Shown here: positions 1 to 11,100 of the stretch, one piece after another
Position numbering within the stretch: the stretch's first letter is position 1
How the letters are laid out: each line of letters begins with the position of its first letter
Assembly (NCBI GenBank): GCA_000708835.1
Contig: DF237012.1
Location: forward strand, 154,100-218,099
Reading direction: 5' to 3'
Source: Klebsormidium nitens
Lineage: Eukaryota; Streptophyta; Klebsormidiophyceae; Klebsormidiales; Klebsormidiaceae
DNA length: 64,000 nucleotides
Translations under genes and position numbers: made by a program
The notes under the pieces: model-generated
Databases searched by the model: none
What the model was told of the DNA's origin: nothing
Seen by the model: only the letters and a program-made list of their open reading frames with translations

Positions 1-189
1 TAATCTGTTTATACAGATCCTATAGTTTGATTGGTAAACGTGTCAAGTCAAGGTCCACAGAGTTTTTTTGCGAGCGCTATGCACCTTCAAAACCCTGGAC
101 ATTACTTTCGCACAAAGTGCCTCGAATGTACAGGCATGAAGTCTGTGGGACCACATATTGACTTCAATCATCTGCTTCCTCTTCTCTAG

Positions 190-3120
190 GTGGCATCCTG
201 TGAGACTGCCGCTTCCGCTTTCTGGCATTATGGGGAGTGGCTGTTTGCCCCTCTGATGTCCCCGCCCTATCAGCCAAGGCATGGGCAAGAGGAGTACACC
301 TTCAAGCACGTGTCCGACCACCTTCTCAACTTGGCGAAGTTGATGCAAGATGGCCCCCCGAGCTTCGTCAAAGGAGCCTTGCAGCAGCGGCTCCTCCAAC
401 AAGTCATCGCCTGCTTTCCATGGGGCCAACAGCTGTCGGCGCTCAAGTACCGGGGCCAACTTGGTCCCCTCGCTTGGCTTGCTCACATGCTCGCGCTGTT
501 GGTCGGCGAGTTTCTAAACAAGGGGGAGCGCTCGGAGGTTCCACTGGGCAAGTTGGGGTTGCAGGCCTTGGTTCCTTGGTTAGTTGCCTTCTTTGATGAG
601 TTGCGGTGCATGGCTGAGCTCGCAGCCAAGGATGGGCCCTGGGGTCAAGAAGGTGTGCAGCATGCGGAGGTCTCGGCACAGATTCTCTTCCACCATCTGC
701 ACGAGATGACAATCTTGAACGAGATCATGCGAACTCCTCAGGGCCCTAGCTTCGAAGCAGCCGCACGGAAGTTGCTCTCGTGTATTTCTAGTCCGGATGC
801 GAAGTTGCAAGGAGGTGCGCTGGTGAGCAACATCCACTACCTGAGGGTCCAAAGAGGGGCTCCGACCAAGGACACGCTCAAGGACTTCGAGGGTGTTCAA
901 GGGCTGCTGCAAAGGGTTCAACAAACCTCGGGATCTGCCCGGAGTGAGGCGCTTTGGCAACTTCTCTCGGCAATCAACGGAGGAACAGTGCCTGCCCTTC
1001 AAAACCTGATGTTGCACTGTGAGGTCGTTTCGTGCCTCACTCAAGTGTTCCAAGCGGAGTTAGAGGCGACTTTGGAAGTAGAGACCGTGGAGATTAACCG
1101 GCTAGCAAGCATATTGGAGTTGCTCTCTTTGTTCACGGGGCTTGTGGACATGAGCGACTCAGGTTCACTTCGAGGTCGACTTTGACGCAGTGGGTGCTTG
1201 CCTTCTTGACAACGCCGATCGTGCTTTGCAACGGCTTGGGCAGAATACGAGGTACTTCTGGGAGGTTCTCGTTTTGTCCTACAATTCGGGCAACGTGCTA
1301 CAAGAGAGAAGGAGCGAGCTGATCAGGGTGGTCGTGCGGGGGCTTGACTCGGATGCTCCGGAGCGGTGGGCCGGTGTCTTGGGCTGGCACTTTCTGACTG
1401 TGCTCACGGGCATCGTTCCAAGCTTGAGAGGCTCAGGTTTTGGCGTGCAGACTAGAGAAGCGGGAGAAAGCGAGGCTTCCTATCGTACAAGATACGGAGT
1501 CGAGTTTAGAGCAAGGCATCCGCCTGTCGAAACGAGGCACGTAGAAATCGAGCAAGAGGGAAGTAGGGTTGCTAGAATGGCGATGGTCTTGTTCCGCCAG
1601 TTCAAAATATCTCACGAGCTACATGGTGGGTGCCCCAGCAGTGCTGCACTTGTACTCGAGCTACTCTGCCGCAACAATCCGGAGCTGCTAACGGAGCAGG
1701 TTCTTCCCAAGCTCAGCCTCCTCGTCGAAGTTCTAGAGATAGCATATAGCGAGGCGTCTTCTTCGTTCAGCGATCCCCCGGCAAGCACAAGCCCCGTGCA
1801 AGCAATCGACGACGAGCAACAGGATGCTCTTTGCGCCGCCCTCGCTGGTCTTGTGGCTCAATTGCTAGCTTTGGGCGACTCGTTGGACTTGGTGATCAAG
1901 GAGGTGGCGCGCAGCAAAGGTGTTGCCTTGTGCAAGCGCGTCTTGCGGTGTAAGAGAGCGACTGGAACAGCATACCCTCCTAGATTGGCTGCCTCCAGCG
2001 CACATGGTGACTCGCGAGCAACGGCACAAGAGCTCGAGGCACTCGTTCAAGTGTGGGAGAAGATGGCGAAGGGGTTTGATCTGAAGCCCTGCAGCAATAC
2101 GGTAAGCTGTCAAGCTTGAATGCATGCGTTTTCAGATCTTTTTGCAAGGAAAGTTGCGATTGATGTCATGTATGTGTGGGAAGGTTTCAAGTTCCGGCCT
2201 TAAGTCAGACTCAATCTGTGTTGTCCTACTTATGACCAGGCTTGGAAATAGACCTGTAACGGATAGTTTTCAACTGCTTTTGGTGAACTTTTAGCTTACA
2301 GACACTGATGTCTTCAATTTTGGTAGCCTGAGGCGGCTTTGTTCAAGATAAAGACAACATTTGTAGGGGCTTACAGTTTAGAGCGTTCGTATATCACAGA
2401 ATTCTGCAGTGCAAATACAGCTTACGAAACTATCTGGTGGTTCAATTTTTAAAACTCCAACATCAATATCACCCCTCATGGTGAACCCTAGCTGCAAGTG
2501 CTGTCTGGCTGAATTTTGGATGATTGGTTTTGCAAGCAGCTGAGATATCTCCGCTCTCCGTGTGTTTTGGTGTAGGATTGTCAAGGGGAGATTCTAGAGT
2601 CCGTAAAGAAGACCTTCAAGAAGTGCAGCGCCTGTGGGATGGTCCAATACTGTTCCCAAAGTTGCCAAGTAAGTATGAACGGTCTAACTTATTTCATTCG
2701 AAAGCCCCGTGCGTAAAATGCGAAGATATGTTGGCACCACCAAACATTTGCTTCTCTTCCTCAAATTTGGAGCTGGATGGCTACGACCCAACGAGTTTCA
2801 GGATTGCGTATTCTGGTGACTGAGCGACATTGCCGCCAAAAAATCTCAACTGTAGAAGAGGGTAGTATGTGGTTGGATCAAAGGAGTTTGAACAAGTTCT
2901 TCTGCTGAAAGATGTGCTTGCGTGCTTTCAATGATTTATGTCATCACCGGATGCTCGATGGATTTTTGAAGAATGAAAAGACGTAGTCAGTGACTTCTGG
3001 TGACTGAGCGACATCTGCATGTGTTCACTGTAATCCATCGATGTTTAACGTTTTTGCTTGCAGCGTGCACACTGGAGAAAGGAGCACAAAGTGGAATGCA
3101 AAGCAATGTCGTTGAAATAA
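190..3120 (+). CDS. MYND-type zinc-finger protein, 3' part (5' end outside window)
   Basis: The visible exons are 190-2101, 2576-2668 and 3064-3120 (stop TAA). The first follows a pyrimidine-rich acceptor ending in AG at 188-189, so bases 1-189 are intron and the gene starts upstream. Exon 190-2101 encodes about 635 mostly helical, Leu-rich residues that I do not recognise. It is open in one frame to 1185 and in another from about 1153, so a 1-nt frame change is needed between 1153 and 1185. All later junctions are phase 0. Splicing across 2101/2576 and 2668/3064 rebuilds a MYND finger at the extreme C-terminus: CSNT|DC, then CSAC, YCSQSCQ, then HW..H...C. MYND fingers bind proline-rich partner peptides. 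Large MYND proteins with unknown N-terminal regions occur in green algae. The function of the bulk of the protein is unknown. Confidence 0.75.
2811..3014. repeat. 20-bp direct repeat inside last MYND intron
   Basis: An exact 20-bp sequence beginning TTCTGGTGAC occurs at 2811-2830 and 2995-3014, 184 bp apart, in the intron before the final MYND exon. It is probably a short tandem duplication within the intron. Confidence 0.6.
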
Positions 3121-4024
3121 AACGCTGCTTGATCTCAGTCATTGGATCGTGAACTGGTTTTGCAAGGACCCTCCATAATTGTTGCGGCACCCAATTAATG
3201 ATTGCGCCACAAGCACGACACATGTAGCGCTTGGCCGACAAGAATACTTTATGGCCGGTCGTATGCAATGGTGTCTGAGGCTTTTTCAAAGTACGCAATT
3301 TAGAAATCGTCCCGTGACTTTCGAGCATCATTGTGACGGTCCAGCCATACCACTTTAAAATATGTAAACCCGGAAGTTCTTATATGCGTATGTATCCCCC
3401 CAATGTCACATCTGATTTGAAGCCAGGAGTTACAATCCAAATTTTTCTGCATATGCATGCAATCATGCAAGTAGTAGGTAGTATGGACAAATGAACTTGC
3501 AGAACTTGTGACAAACGGTGACCTAACTCATGGTGCTATATTAATATTATGTCACTCGATTATACGGTATACAGTAGGCAAGAGTGCACGAGGACAGGTC
3601 AGAACCATTACCGAGACAATTTCGATCTGCGCGGCGAGAACCGTGAGATGTCACTGGTATTCAAGAATGTCTGGATGCAGACCTGACTCTGGTTAGCCGG
3701 TAGCGGTAACGGGGACCGGGGCCCTCACCGGAGGTAACGTACCCGCGAAGGTTACAAACTTGATCAATGGCTACCAGATTAATTGAGCAGATTTAATTGG
3801 AGAGAATGACTAATAAATTAATAAATTAATTAATATATTATATATATATATATATATTAATTAATAAATTAATAAATTAATTGCAGGACAGCAACCTGCC
3901 TGTAACGTCAAGCAATGACAACTTCGAGCAACGTTCAGACGCTATTCCTCCGCTAGAACTTAGAAGCTGTTCAAAGCAGATCAAAGCTATTTTCTCTAGA
4001 GCTGCCAGCTTTTTCGTGCCTGCA
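3121..4024. other. Intergenic region between MYND and GNAT genes
   Basis: This holds the 3' flank of the MYND gene and the upstream region of the GNAT gene. A TTGCAG at 3881-3886 could be an acceptor for an upstream untranslated or transit-peptide exon of the GNAT gene, because the GNAT frame stays open back to about 3884. No convincing gene is seen. Confidence 0.4.
3811..3882. repeat. AT-rich simple repeat (TAAT/TA microsatellite)
   Basis: About 70 bp of nearly pure A/T: degenerate ATTAATAA-type units on either side of a (TA)n core at about 3838-3857. It is roughly self-complementary and could extrude a hairpin. It lies just upstream of a possible splice acceptor. Confidence 0.8.
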
Positions 4025-6856
4025 ATGGTGGACTCTGATCTTCTGAGCCAGGACGGGCACGGCAGCGCAAACTCGCTGCGGCCGCCGGATGAAGCGGTGG
4101 TGTCCATCATTCGGACCGCCGAGGAGCTGAAGGAGGCGCTGCACATCCGCCAGCGGGTATTTGTGGAAGGGCTGGGCGTGCCGCTTGATGAGGAGATTGA
4201 TGCGTATGATGGGGGAGGAGACCCGCAGAAGGTGATTAGGCTCTGGTGGATTGTGTGTTGTTGACTTCAGCTCCATTTCCTCTGTCATGTTATCAGTTTC
4301 ATTTGCAAGGTGTGCGGAAAATGGGTCTTCTGGTTCAGAGGGGAGGGAGGTGAGGTTATGCTTAGACATGCCATCGGCGGGGCCTGTCGTCGCTGCTTGT
4401 GTTGTCACTGTCATGAACCACTCCACACTTTATATTCTGAGAACAGTGTCGGAAGCTACAACTGTTGTCAATTTGAGTTAGAGAATCATCTGGCAGGCTC
4501 TCCATCATCCGAGGGTTGAGTCTAGAGAGTTTCTTTTCAATCCCTGATTGACATCTTGATGTCCTTTCGATTGCTGTGCGGGCAACTAGGCTGCCAGCGA
4601 TTCATGCAAGCCCTGTCCCCTTCTCCAATTTAAAGCCACTAGCGCCGGTAAAACGGGTGAGATTTGCATTGGTTCTTAGTTCTCATACGATCTCTCAAAT
4701 CCGAAGAGAGTTTTGCGACTGCACATGTCACCGGATCTTTCAGATTTCAAGTTGCCACTTGGTTCATCAGATGCATTTGAAGTTGCTGCAAGTAAGCCTT
4801 TACATCACCTGTCGTTTGTTCTTTCTACACCTTCTCACCAGGGCAATGCTGCGCCATTCCAGGAAGGGAGCCTTGTTTTCACTTTTGTAATCAACGATCG
4901 TGCTTTGTCCATCTTTTGAAAATATCCTACGTCGCTCCTGAGTGCTCGCTTTGTTGTCTGCTGACCTAGTGGTTTGATAGCATCTTTCCACACATGCCTG
5001 TCTGGACCTCTTACTTCTGCCAATTATCTGGTGCTGTATTTCTTAGGGCTGTGTTCGAGGGCCATTTCCCAGCAGCCTCAACTCCATCCCTAAGAGACAA
5101 AGTCTTTGTCAAGCTCCTAAGAAAGCTTGTCGTTCTCTCTTTGATGATCTCCATGTCAACCTGAGCAGCGTTTCTTGATCCGGGTGGAGTTGCGCCCGTA
5201 TCCATGCAATGAACACCTTAAAACCATTGTGATGGCTTCTGTTGCACAGGAGTGCTCGTTGTTCTGTGAGGGTGCCCAGCAGTGTTGATATTTAAATCTT
5301 TCTGATCAGAACAAGGCCGTTTTCACGACTAGCGCCAAGGCGTTGCAGGGGCTGCCAAGGCTTCTTTGCTGCTGTGCACAAAAGTCAACAACCGTTGGAT
5401 GAAGAACGATACATCTCGACTTCGTCTGAGAGAGTTGCTATGTTATTTGCTCAGTGTCATCTTTCTCGAGGCCTGCAGCCAATAAGTTCTCTCTACTTAC
5501 AGGTGGCACAAGATGTGGTTCACGTGTTGGCTCACATGAACGGCAAGGCGGTCGGCACGGGGCGGCTACTCATAAATCCGCCCATCCGACAACTCCCCAA
5601 GGCGCAGCGAATATCGGTGTTGGACGAGGCGCAAGGGAAGGGCGTTGGGCGGCGCATCATGCTAAGTCTGCAAGTGAGGGTGGTCACTTTCTCGATCTCG
5701 TTGTCCTTGACAGGTTGGCTCGTTTGAGTTCAGTGAGGCCCGTACGTTTTCCTAGTTCATCTGTTATCGATGATTCTGTATGAGCTACCTGTCCTTCCGG
5801 TCAAGGCAGACGTACAAACATGCTGGCATTTGTCATCCAACGGTGCAAAGCCGGAATAAACTATTGGACCTTTGAAGTGAGCCATCAATGTTTTGGCAAG
5901 GTCGATACTGAAGAATAGAAAAGAGATCAGCTGTGAAGTATGCGTTTGGGAAAGCAAGCGCACATGCTATGTTTCTCTTCAGAGCTTGAAAGACTGCTTT
6001 CCAGCGCCGTTTCTTCGCCCAGCCTTACACGCGTCTTCAAAACGTTACACGCTTTATCACGAATGGGACTTGCCTGCATGCGTCAGACCAATAATTAGCT
6101 CAGAGGTTGGTGAAACTACTAACCGTCCCTTGAGTCTGAGAATCATTGAATCCAAAGACGTTTGGTAGCCGGACCTGGCATTGGATTTAACATCTTAGTT
6201 GGTACACCAGTCCAGTCAGCCGGTCTGCTGTGGGATTTCTTCGCAACCCTCGCTTTCAATGGCGTTCCAGCAATCAAGAAGAACCGCCAAATCGAGTCGA
6301 CTTCGCATCTACCTTCAGCCGCTGTCCAGCTTCTGCGAAGCAACATTATCGTCCCGTACTTTCGCCTTGTAGCCAGAAAGCGCTGCCTTTTAGCAACACA
6401 ATTGCGCTTCCGGCCCATGATGGAACACAAGAGTTCGAGCCGCCACATTCTGTGCCGCGCAGTAGCAAGGTCGTGGGAGGCATGGCAGGCGGACAATAAC
6501 TGTCAGTGCGTCGTGCAGTCCTCTGGCTGCTTCATTCTTTGTCTGACATGCATTTCCTTGCGGTCCTCGTGCGCTGCAAAGTCTTGCCACCCTGCAGCAA
6601 AGATTTTTTGGTGGTCCCAAGAAACACGTTTGGGCGACGATGGTTAGTCCCTCTGACGTCACTGTCATCATCCTCGCAGGAACAAGCATGGGCCCGGGGC
6701 TTTCGAGGAGTCATTCTCGACGCGCAGCTGAAGGCGATTCCCTTCTACGAGAAGTTGGGTTACAAGGTGAAGGGGGACGTATTCCTGGACGCGGGGATCG
6801 AGCACAAAAAGATGGAGCTTGTTTTCGGAGGCGGGGCCAGTTTAAACAACGAATGA
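4025..6856 (+). CDS. GNAT-family N-acetyltransferase (ElaA/YjcF-like)
   Basis: The exons are 4025-4231, 5503-5673 and 6680-6856 (stop TGA). All are phase 0, giving 184 aa, a normal length for a single-domain GNAT acetyltransferase using acetyl-CoA. Exon 1 carries the beta1/alpha1 region: I-R-T-A-E-E-L, then I-R-Q-R-V-F-V-E-G-L-G-V-P, then E-E-I-D-A-Y-D. Exon 2 has V-H-V-L-A-H, G-T-G-R-L and the acetyl-CoA pyrophosphate loop Q-G-K-G-V-G at about residues 113-118. Exon 3 has L-D-A-Q and F-Y-E-K-L-G-Y (about 148-154), then D-A-G-I-E-H and K-M-E-L. ATG 4025 is the first in-frame Met. The frame stays open upstream to about 3884, so a longer N-terminus such as a transit peptide is possible. The substrate cannot be told from sequence. 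Confidence 0.88.
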
Positions 6857-8182
6857 TGAAGAAATAAGCAGCGCCGCTCGAGATGGGGAAATTGTTTCAG
6901 TATGCGTATAGGCCCTAGTTGCCTGACAGCGTTGCAAGCCGTAATGCTGATACTGCGTTTGTCGTCAGGCTTTCCGAGTTGGTTACTGCAATAGAGGAGC
7001 CGTGTGAGACGTCCACGCAGGCTGTCAGAAAGCACAATGAACCTGAATGTCAGTGTTGGCTGCTCTGTTGGCCCAAGAGGAACTGCTGTGCATAGCTTAT
7101 AAACTCAACGTGTCTGCGTTTGTTTCACAATAAGGTCATTACGGTTGTCGAGTATAACAGGTTCGGGAAGCTACCAACTTGAAGTAGAGCCATAAGGAAA
7201 GCTAGTTCGTAGACTCATAGCCATCATTATATTGTCAGCTAAATCGTGTAGTAATAATTGCCGGGCCAGCATAATGACGTCAGTGCGGCCCGTTCATCTT
7301 GCACCTTATGGTTTGTAAGTCTTGTTCGTCGTACAGCCAACAGTGACCGTCACAGCTAAAACGGTACATTTGGTTAGTATGCTTGTCCTGAGTCCACAAT
7401 AAATCATCAGTGCACGTACATATCGCGCACACCGTTGTACTGCTTCCATCAGCACACGAGCGAACATCCCCGCCTTACTTCTGTTGGGCAGGCCGGATTG
7501 TCTCAGTCTAGCTTGCACTTGAGAACGGTGCAATGCATGCATCTTTTTTGAGACGGGCGTTGTGATGATAGTGACACTTCGTACAGCGGCCCGAGACCTG
7601 CAGCGATACTGCAGTGCGTAACTTAAAGCGCGCCCCGCCCGTATTGCCGGCAGAAAGGGCGACCGTCTATATTGTAACGGCACACGGCACACGTTATGAT
7701 CGAGACATCACGCGTCCACATATGATTGGAACAAACTCAAATTCAAGGCCGGAATAATCATGCTGCACATGACTTCAACAGACTATACGTTGTTGTTGAA
7801 GCACTGAGCCGGCCAGCACTGCAAAAACTTTTTCCTAACTCAACAAGAAGCTGCTACGCGCTGCTCGTTGATAACATATCCGCCAAAGATGCTTGCCGCT
7901 CTCGCGACTCGATTAAAATATAGCCTGAGCTCATCAAACATGCATGCAGAGCCCCGGCCGGTTTCTCTGGTTCCAAGTCTGTCGAAGTTAAATTGAGATC
8001 TTTCCGGATGCAAGTACACATATGCACGATTGATCCGATCGACAGAAGTGACAGAAGTCGACACACTGCAAGACCTAGCTGAGTTGCAAGCACACAAGGC
8101 CACACGGACTCCAAAATAAGAAACTGAAATTAATCATATCACCGAGCGTGCAATTTAACCAACTCCGCGCCCATCGTCATAT
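6857..8182. other. Intergenic region between GNAT and TPM gene A (convergent 3' ends)
   Basis: This lies between the GNAT stop and the stop codon of TPM gene A on the opposite strand. Open frames here, such as the minus-strand one at 7306-7692, have no homology I recognise, no GC-rich third positions and no plausible splice context. I see no gene. Confidence 0.5.
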
Positions 8183-11100
8183 CTAGAAATCGGACCCGCA
8201 TCCGTCGCCGTCAGACGATCCGCCCCCAAAGTCAGAGCTGCCGTAACTAGAGTCGCTAGAGCTGCTGTAACTAGAGTCGCTAGAGCTGCCGTAGCTAGAG
8301 CCGGTAGAGCTGCTGGAGCTGCTGCTGGAGCTCGAACTCCCGCTCCAATACGAGCCGCTGACGTAATAGTCGTCATCATACGAGGTCGGCCTCGTATACG
8401 AAGCACTTCCACTCTTTGTACTCTCTCGGCTCCCTTTTCGGCTGGTCGCCCCGGCGCTGCTCCCGGTCTTCGTGATGCTCCCGCTTTCTCTGCGGTTAGT
8501 CGCTCCAACATTACCCCCAGACGTTCCGCTTCCGCTTTGTCCGCGGCTACTCGTTCCGCCGCTGCTCTCAATCTTTGTGCTCGCACGGCTGATCGCTTTG
8601 ATTCTTGCATTCAGCTCCTCGCGGCGCTCGTTTGCGATTAGCTCCTCGAATCGCTTGCGTGCAATCTGCTCCTCGCGTCGTACCCTTGCAATCAGCTCCT
8701 CGCGCTGCTTGCTTGCAATCTCCTCCTCGAGTCGCTTGCGTTCAAGCCGGTCCTGATTGTACTGGTAAGCAGAAAAACCCGCCAGCGGCCCCAGATATAA
8801 GAGACCAACCCAGACGCTTCCATCCTCAGAGATGTCTGCAAACGAAGCGGAACAGGCTTAATTTTGGAGGAGAATGCGCAGCGACGACACATATTTTCTC
8901 AACGATCCTACACTTAGGTCGAGGTGTGATGTTTTACAGCGATAAGAAACGACCCATCCGTGTCTCCTGCCATAGTTCTCTTGTTTGCAGCTCATCCAGC
9001 CGAGCATAAGTGAGAACCTTCATCACGCAGCGCTCTTCTCCACGTTCCACTTCTAATCCAGAGGTTTTCAAACAGTTTTTTGAAACGGAGCCAAGTCCCT
9101 CAGCGGGTACAACAACACACTGTGCTTGGCTGCTTAATTTCATTACAAAGTCTGCGGCTCAACGTTGGTCAGTGTTTTATCACTTCCTCAGAGGCGACTT
9201 ATACTTGCGCGTACTCCCTCCCCTAATTCTCTTGACGTGAGCAGTCCCGAAGGTCTAAAATCCTTTTGATATTCATGCACCTGAAGCTCGAACCAGGTGT
9301 CCTTCAAAAGCAGACAATCAGAGTACCGAAAAACACAGGCGGAGAGGAGATAATTCGAATAGAAACAAAACCAGTCAAAAACCCGACATGCAAAACTTGG
9401 AGAGATCAACCGTGATCCCATCATCAAAACCCCGGGCAGAAGTTCCTGAAGATAAGTCAACATTACTGGGCTGTTCCGGTGCCTTCTGGTGCTCCGCCGT
9501 TCCGTCGCGAACTTCTCCGTGCGCGCGCAATCCGGCGCAAAAGCCGCCGGATGCGGCGCGCTCTCCAGTCCCGATCATTAGAGGGAACCGCCCCGCTCTG
9601 CGGTTGTCCCAAACTTTGGTTCTGACCGCTCCAAAGAAACAAGGCAAAACAGAGCACGAAACACACTTGGGCGGTAAGGAGCCTTCGATAGTCAACGTCT
9701 GCAAGAAACGCACAAAGGACTGTCACAGAAGCGCTTACAGTATCAAGCCCTAAAACGTCAGACCTCTTGGGATCGAAATTAGTGCGGGAAGATTCACCAT
9801 TCTCTCTCCGCAAACCTTGCCAAGTTGTTAATCGGAGAGAAGTCACACCGCAAGGAAGTAGAAAGAGCTGCGAAGAAACTCCGGCCTCGGTGTTTCTTCA
9901 GATGGCCATGGAAACAGTAAAGCAGTCAAAAAACTTCACGGGCCAGAGAAGAGGACTGAAAGCACACTCAGGACCGACTGAGTGATTCACTAAGTAGATA
10001 TTTCTGAATTCTCAACGGCAAGATTAAAGAACCTCCAAGCTCGACAGTAAGTGGAGAAAGGGCCACTAAGTCGACCTGCCTGGAGAAGGTTTCTCGTCGG
10101 TCAATTTCTCGTTTGCTGCCGGTTTCGCTTCGACCGCCCTCAGGTTGTCCGCGAGCGCGTCCACTCCCGCAACAAGGCCTCCCCCGAAGTCATCCTTCTT
10201 CAGCAGCGGCACCATCGTTTGCTTCTGCATGCCCTTGAGCCAGGAGGCCCTGTTGAACGGCCCCTTGACGCCCCGCCCGATCTCAATCTCTAGACTGCAC
10301 GTAGAAACCGATTGTCGAACTCAAGGGTTTTGGGTCCTGTGGACGACCGTCAGTGAGCGGGTAGCGGAAGCATACTGAGCAAGTTTTGCTGCTTTGCAGA
10401 ATCCTACTTTACAGCTTTACGGGTGCAGATTTTGGGGCCTGATGATGTCCTTTTTGTCACTTCCTCTTGAGAGGAGTGCGTTCAAGACCTTTCTTGTGCT
10501 AGGTTTCTCTATTAGAAGCAGACTTTGGAGCCCGGCGAATCAATCTTTCCGGCTGAATTTGACGTGTCTCTTCCTTTCACACTTTCAAAAGTGTCCTTTC
10601 CTACAACGAGCTTGCAATCCTTCTTTGTTTTCGAACGCGCAAGGAATTGCTCTTTGTAGGAATCAGTCTTCGCTTCGTTTAGTTTCTGGTGCAGAAAGTG
10701 ACGTCACAAAGAATGAGCGACACACGCAAGACATTCGTCTGGTACAAAGTTGGATATTTGAAAGGGGGAGCGAGCCGCTTGAGACCGACATATTTGAGAG
10801 ACTTACCGCCTCTGCTCCTTCACGAGCAGAACTAGAACTCCGTTGTTCCTCTCCCGGTCGCCGATACGCCACGTGTTGAAAAGCTCTGTGGCAAACGCCT
10901 TTGCGGTCGTCTTCCTCGAAAGTTGATCAACGGTCACCAGCGCTATTTCCGCACCTGTTCAGACCGGGACCGTTGTCTCAGCAGATTCGAAACAAACCGC
11001 CAACCAAACAAACCCTGACATCAAACAAACCCTAATTTCATAACACGCCCTAGCCTTACAGACCAACTCAAGGGTATAGGAAGATTGCGTTCGGCGCGGG

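Noticed and set aside
7306-7692. 128-codon minus-strand ORF
   Set aside because: Low GC at third positions, no homology, no splice context.
9388-9846. Overlapping ORFs of 121 and 127 codons on opposite strands
   Set aside because: They lie in the long intron between exons 5 and 6 of TPM gene A, with no homolog in the matching intron of gene B.
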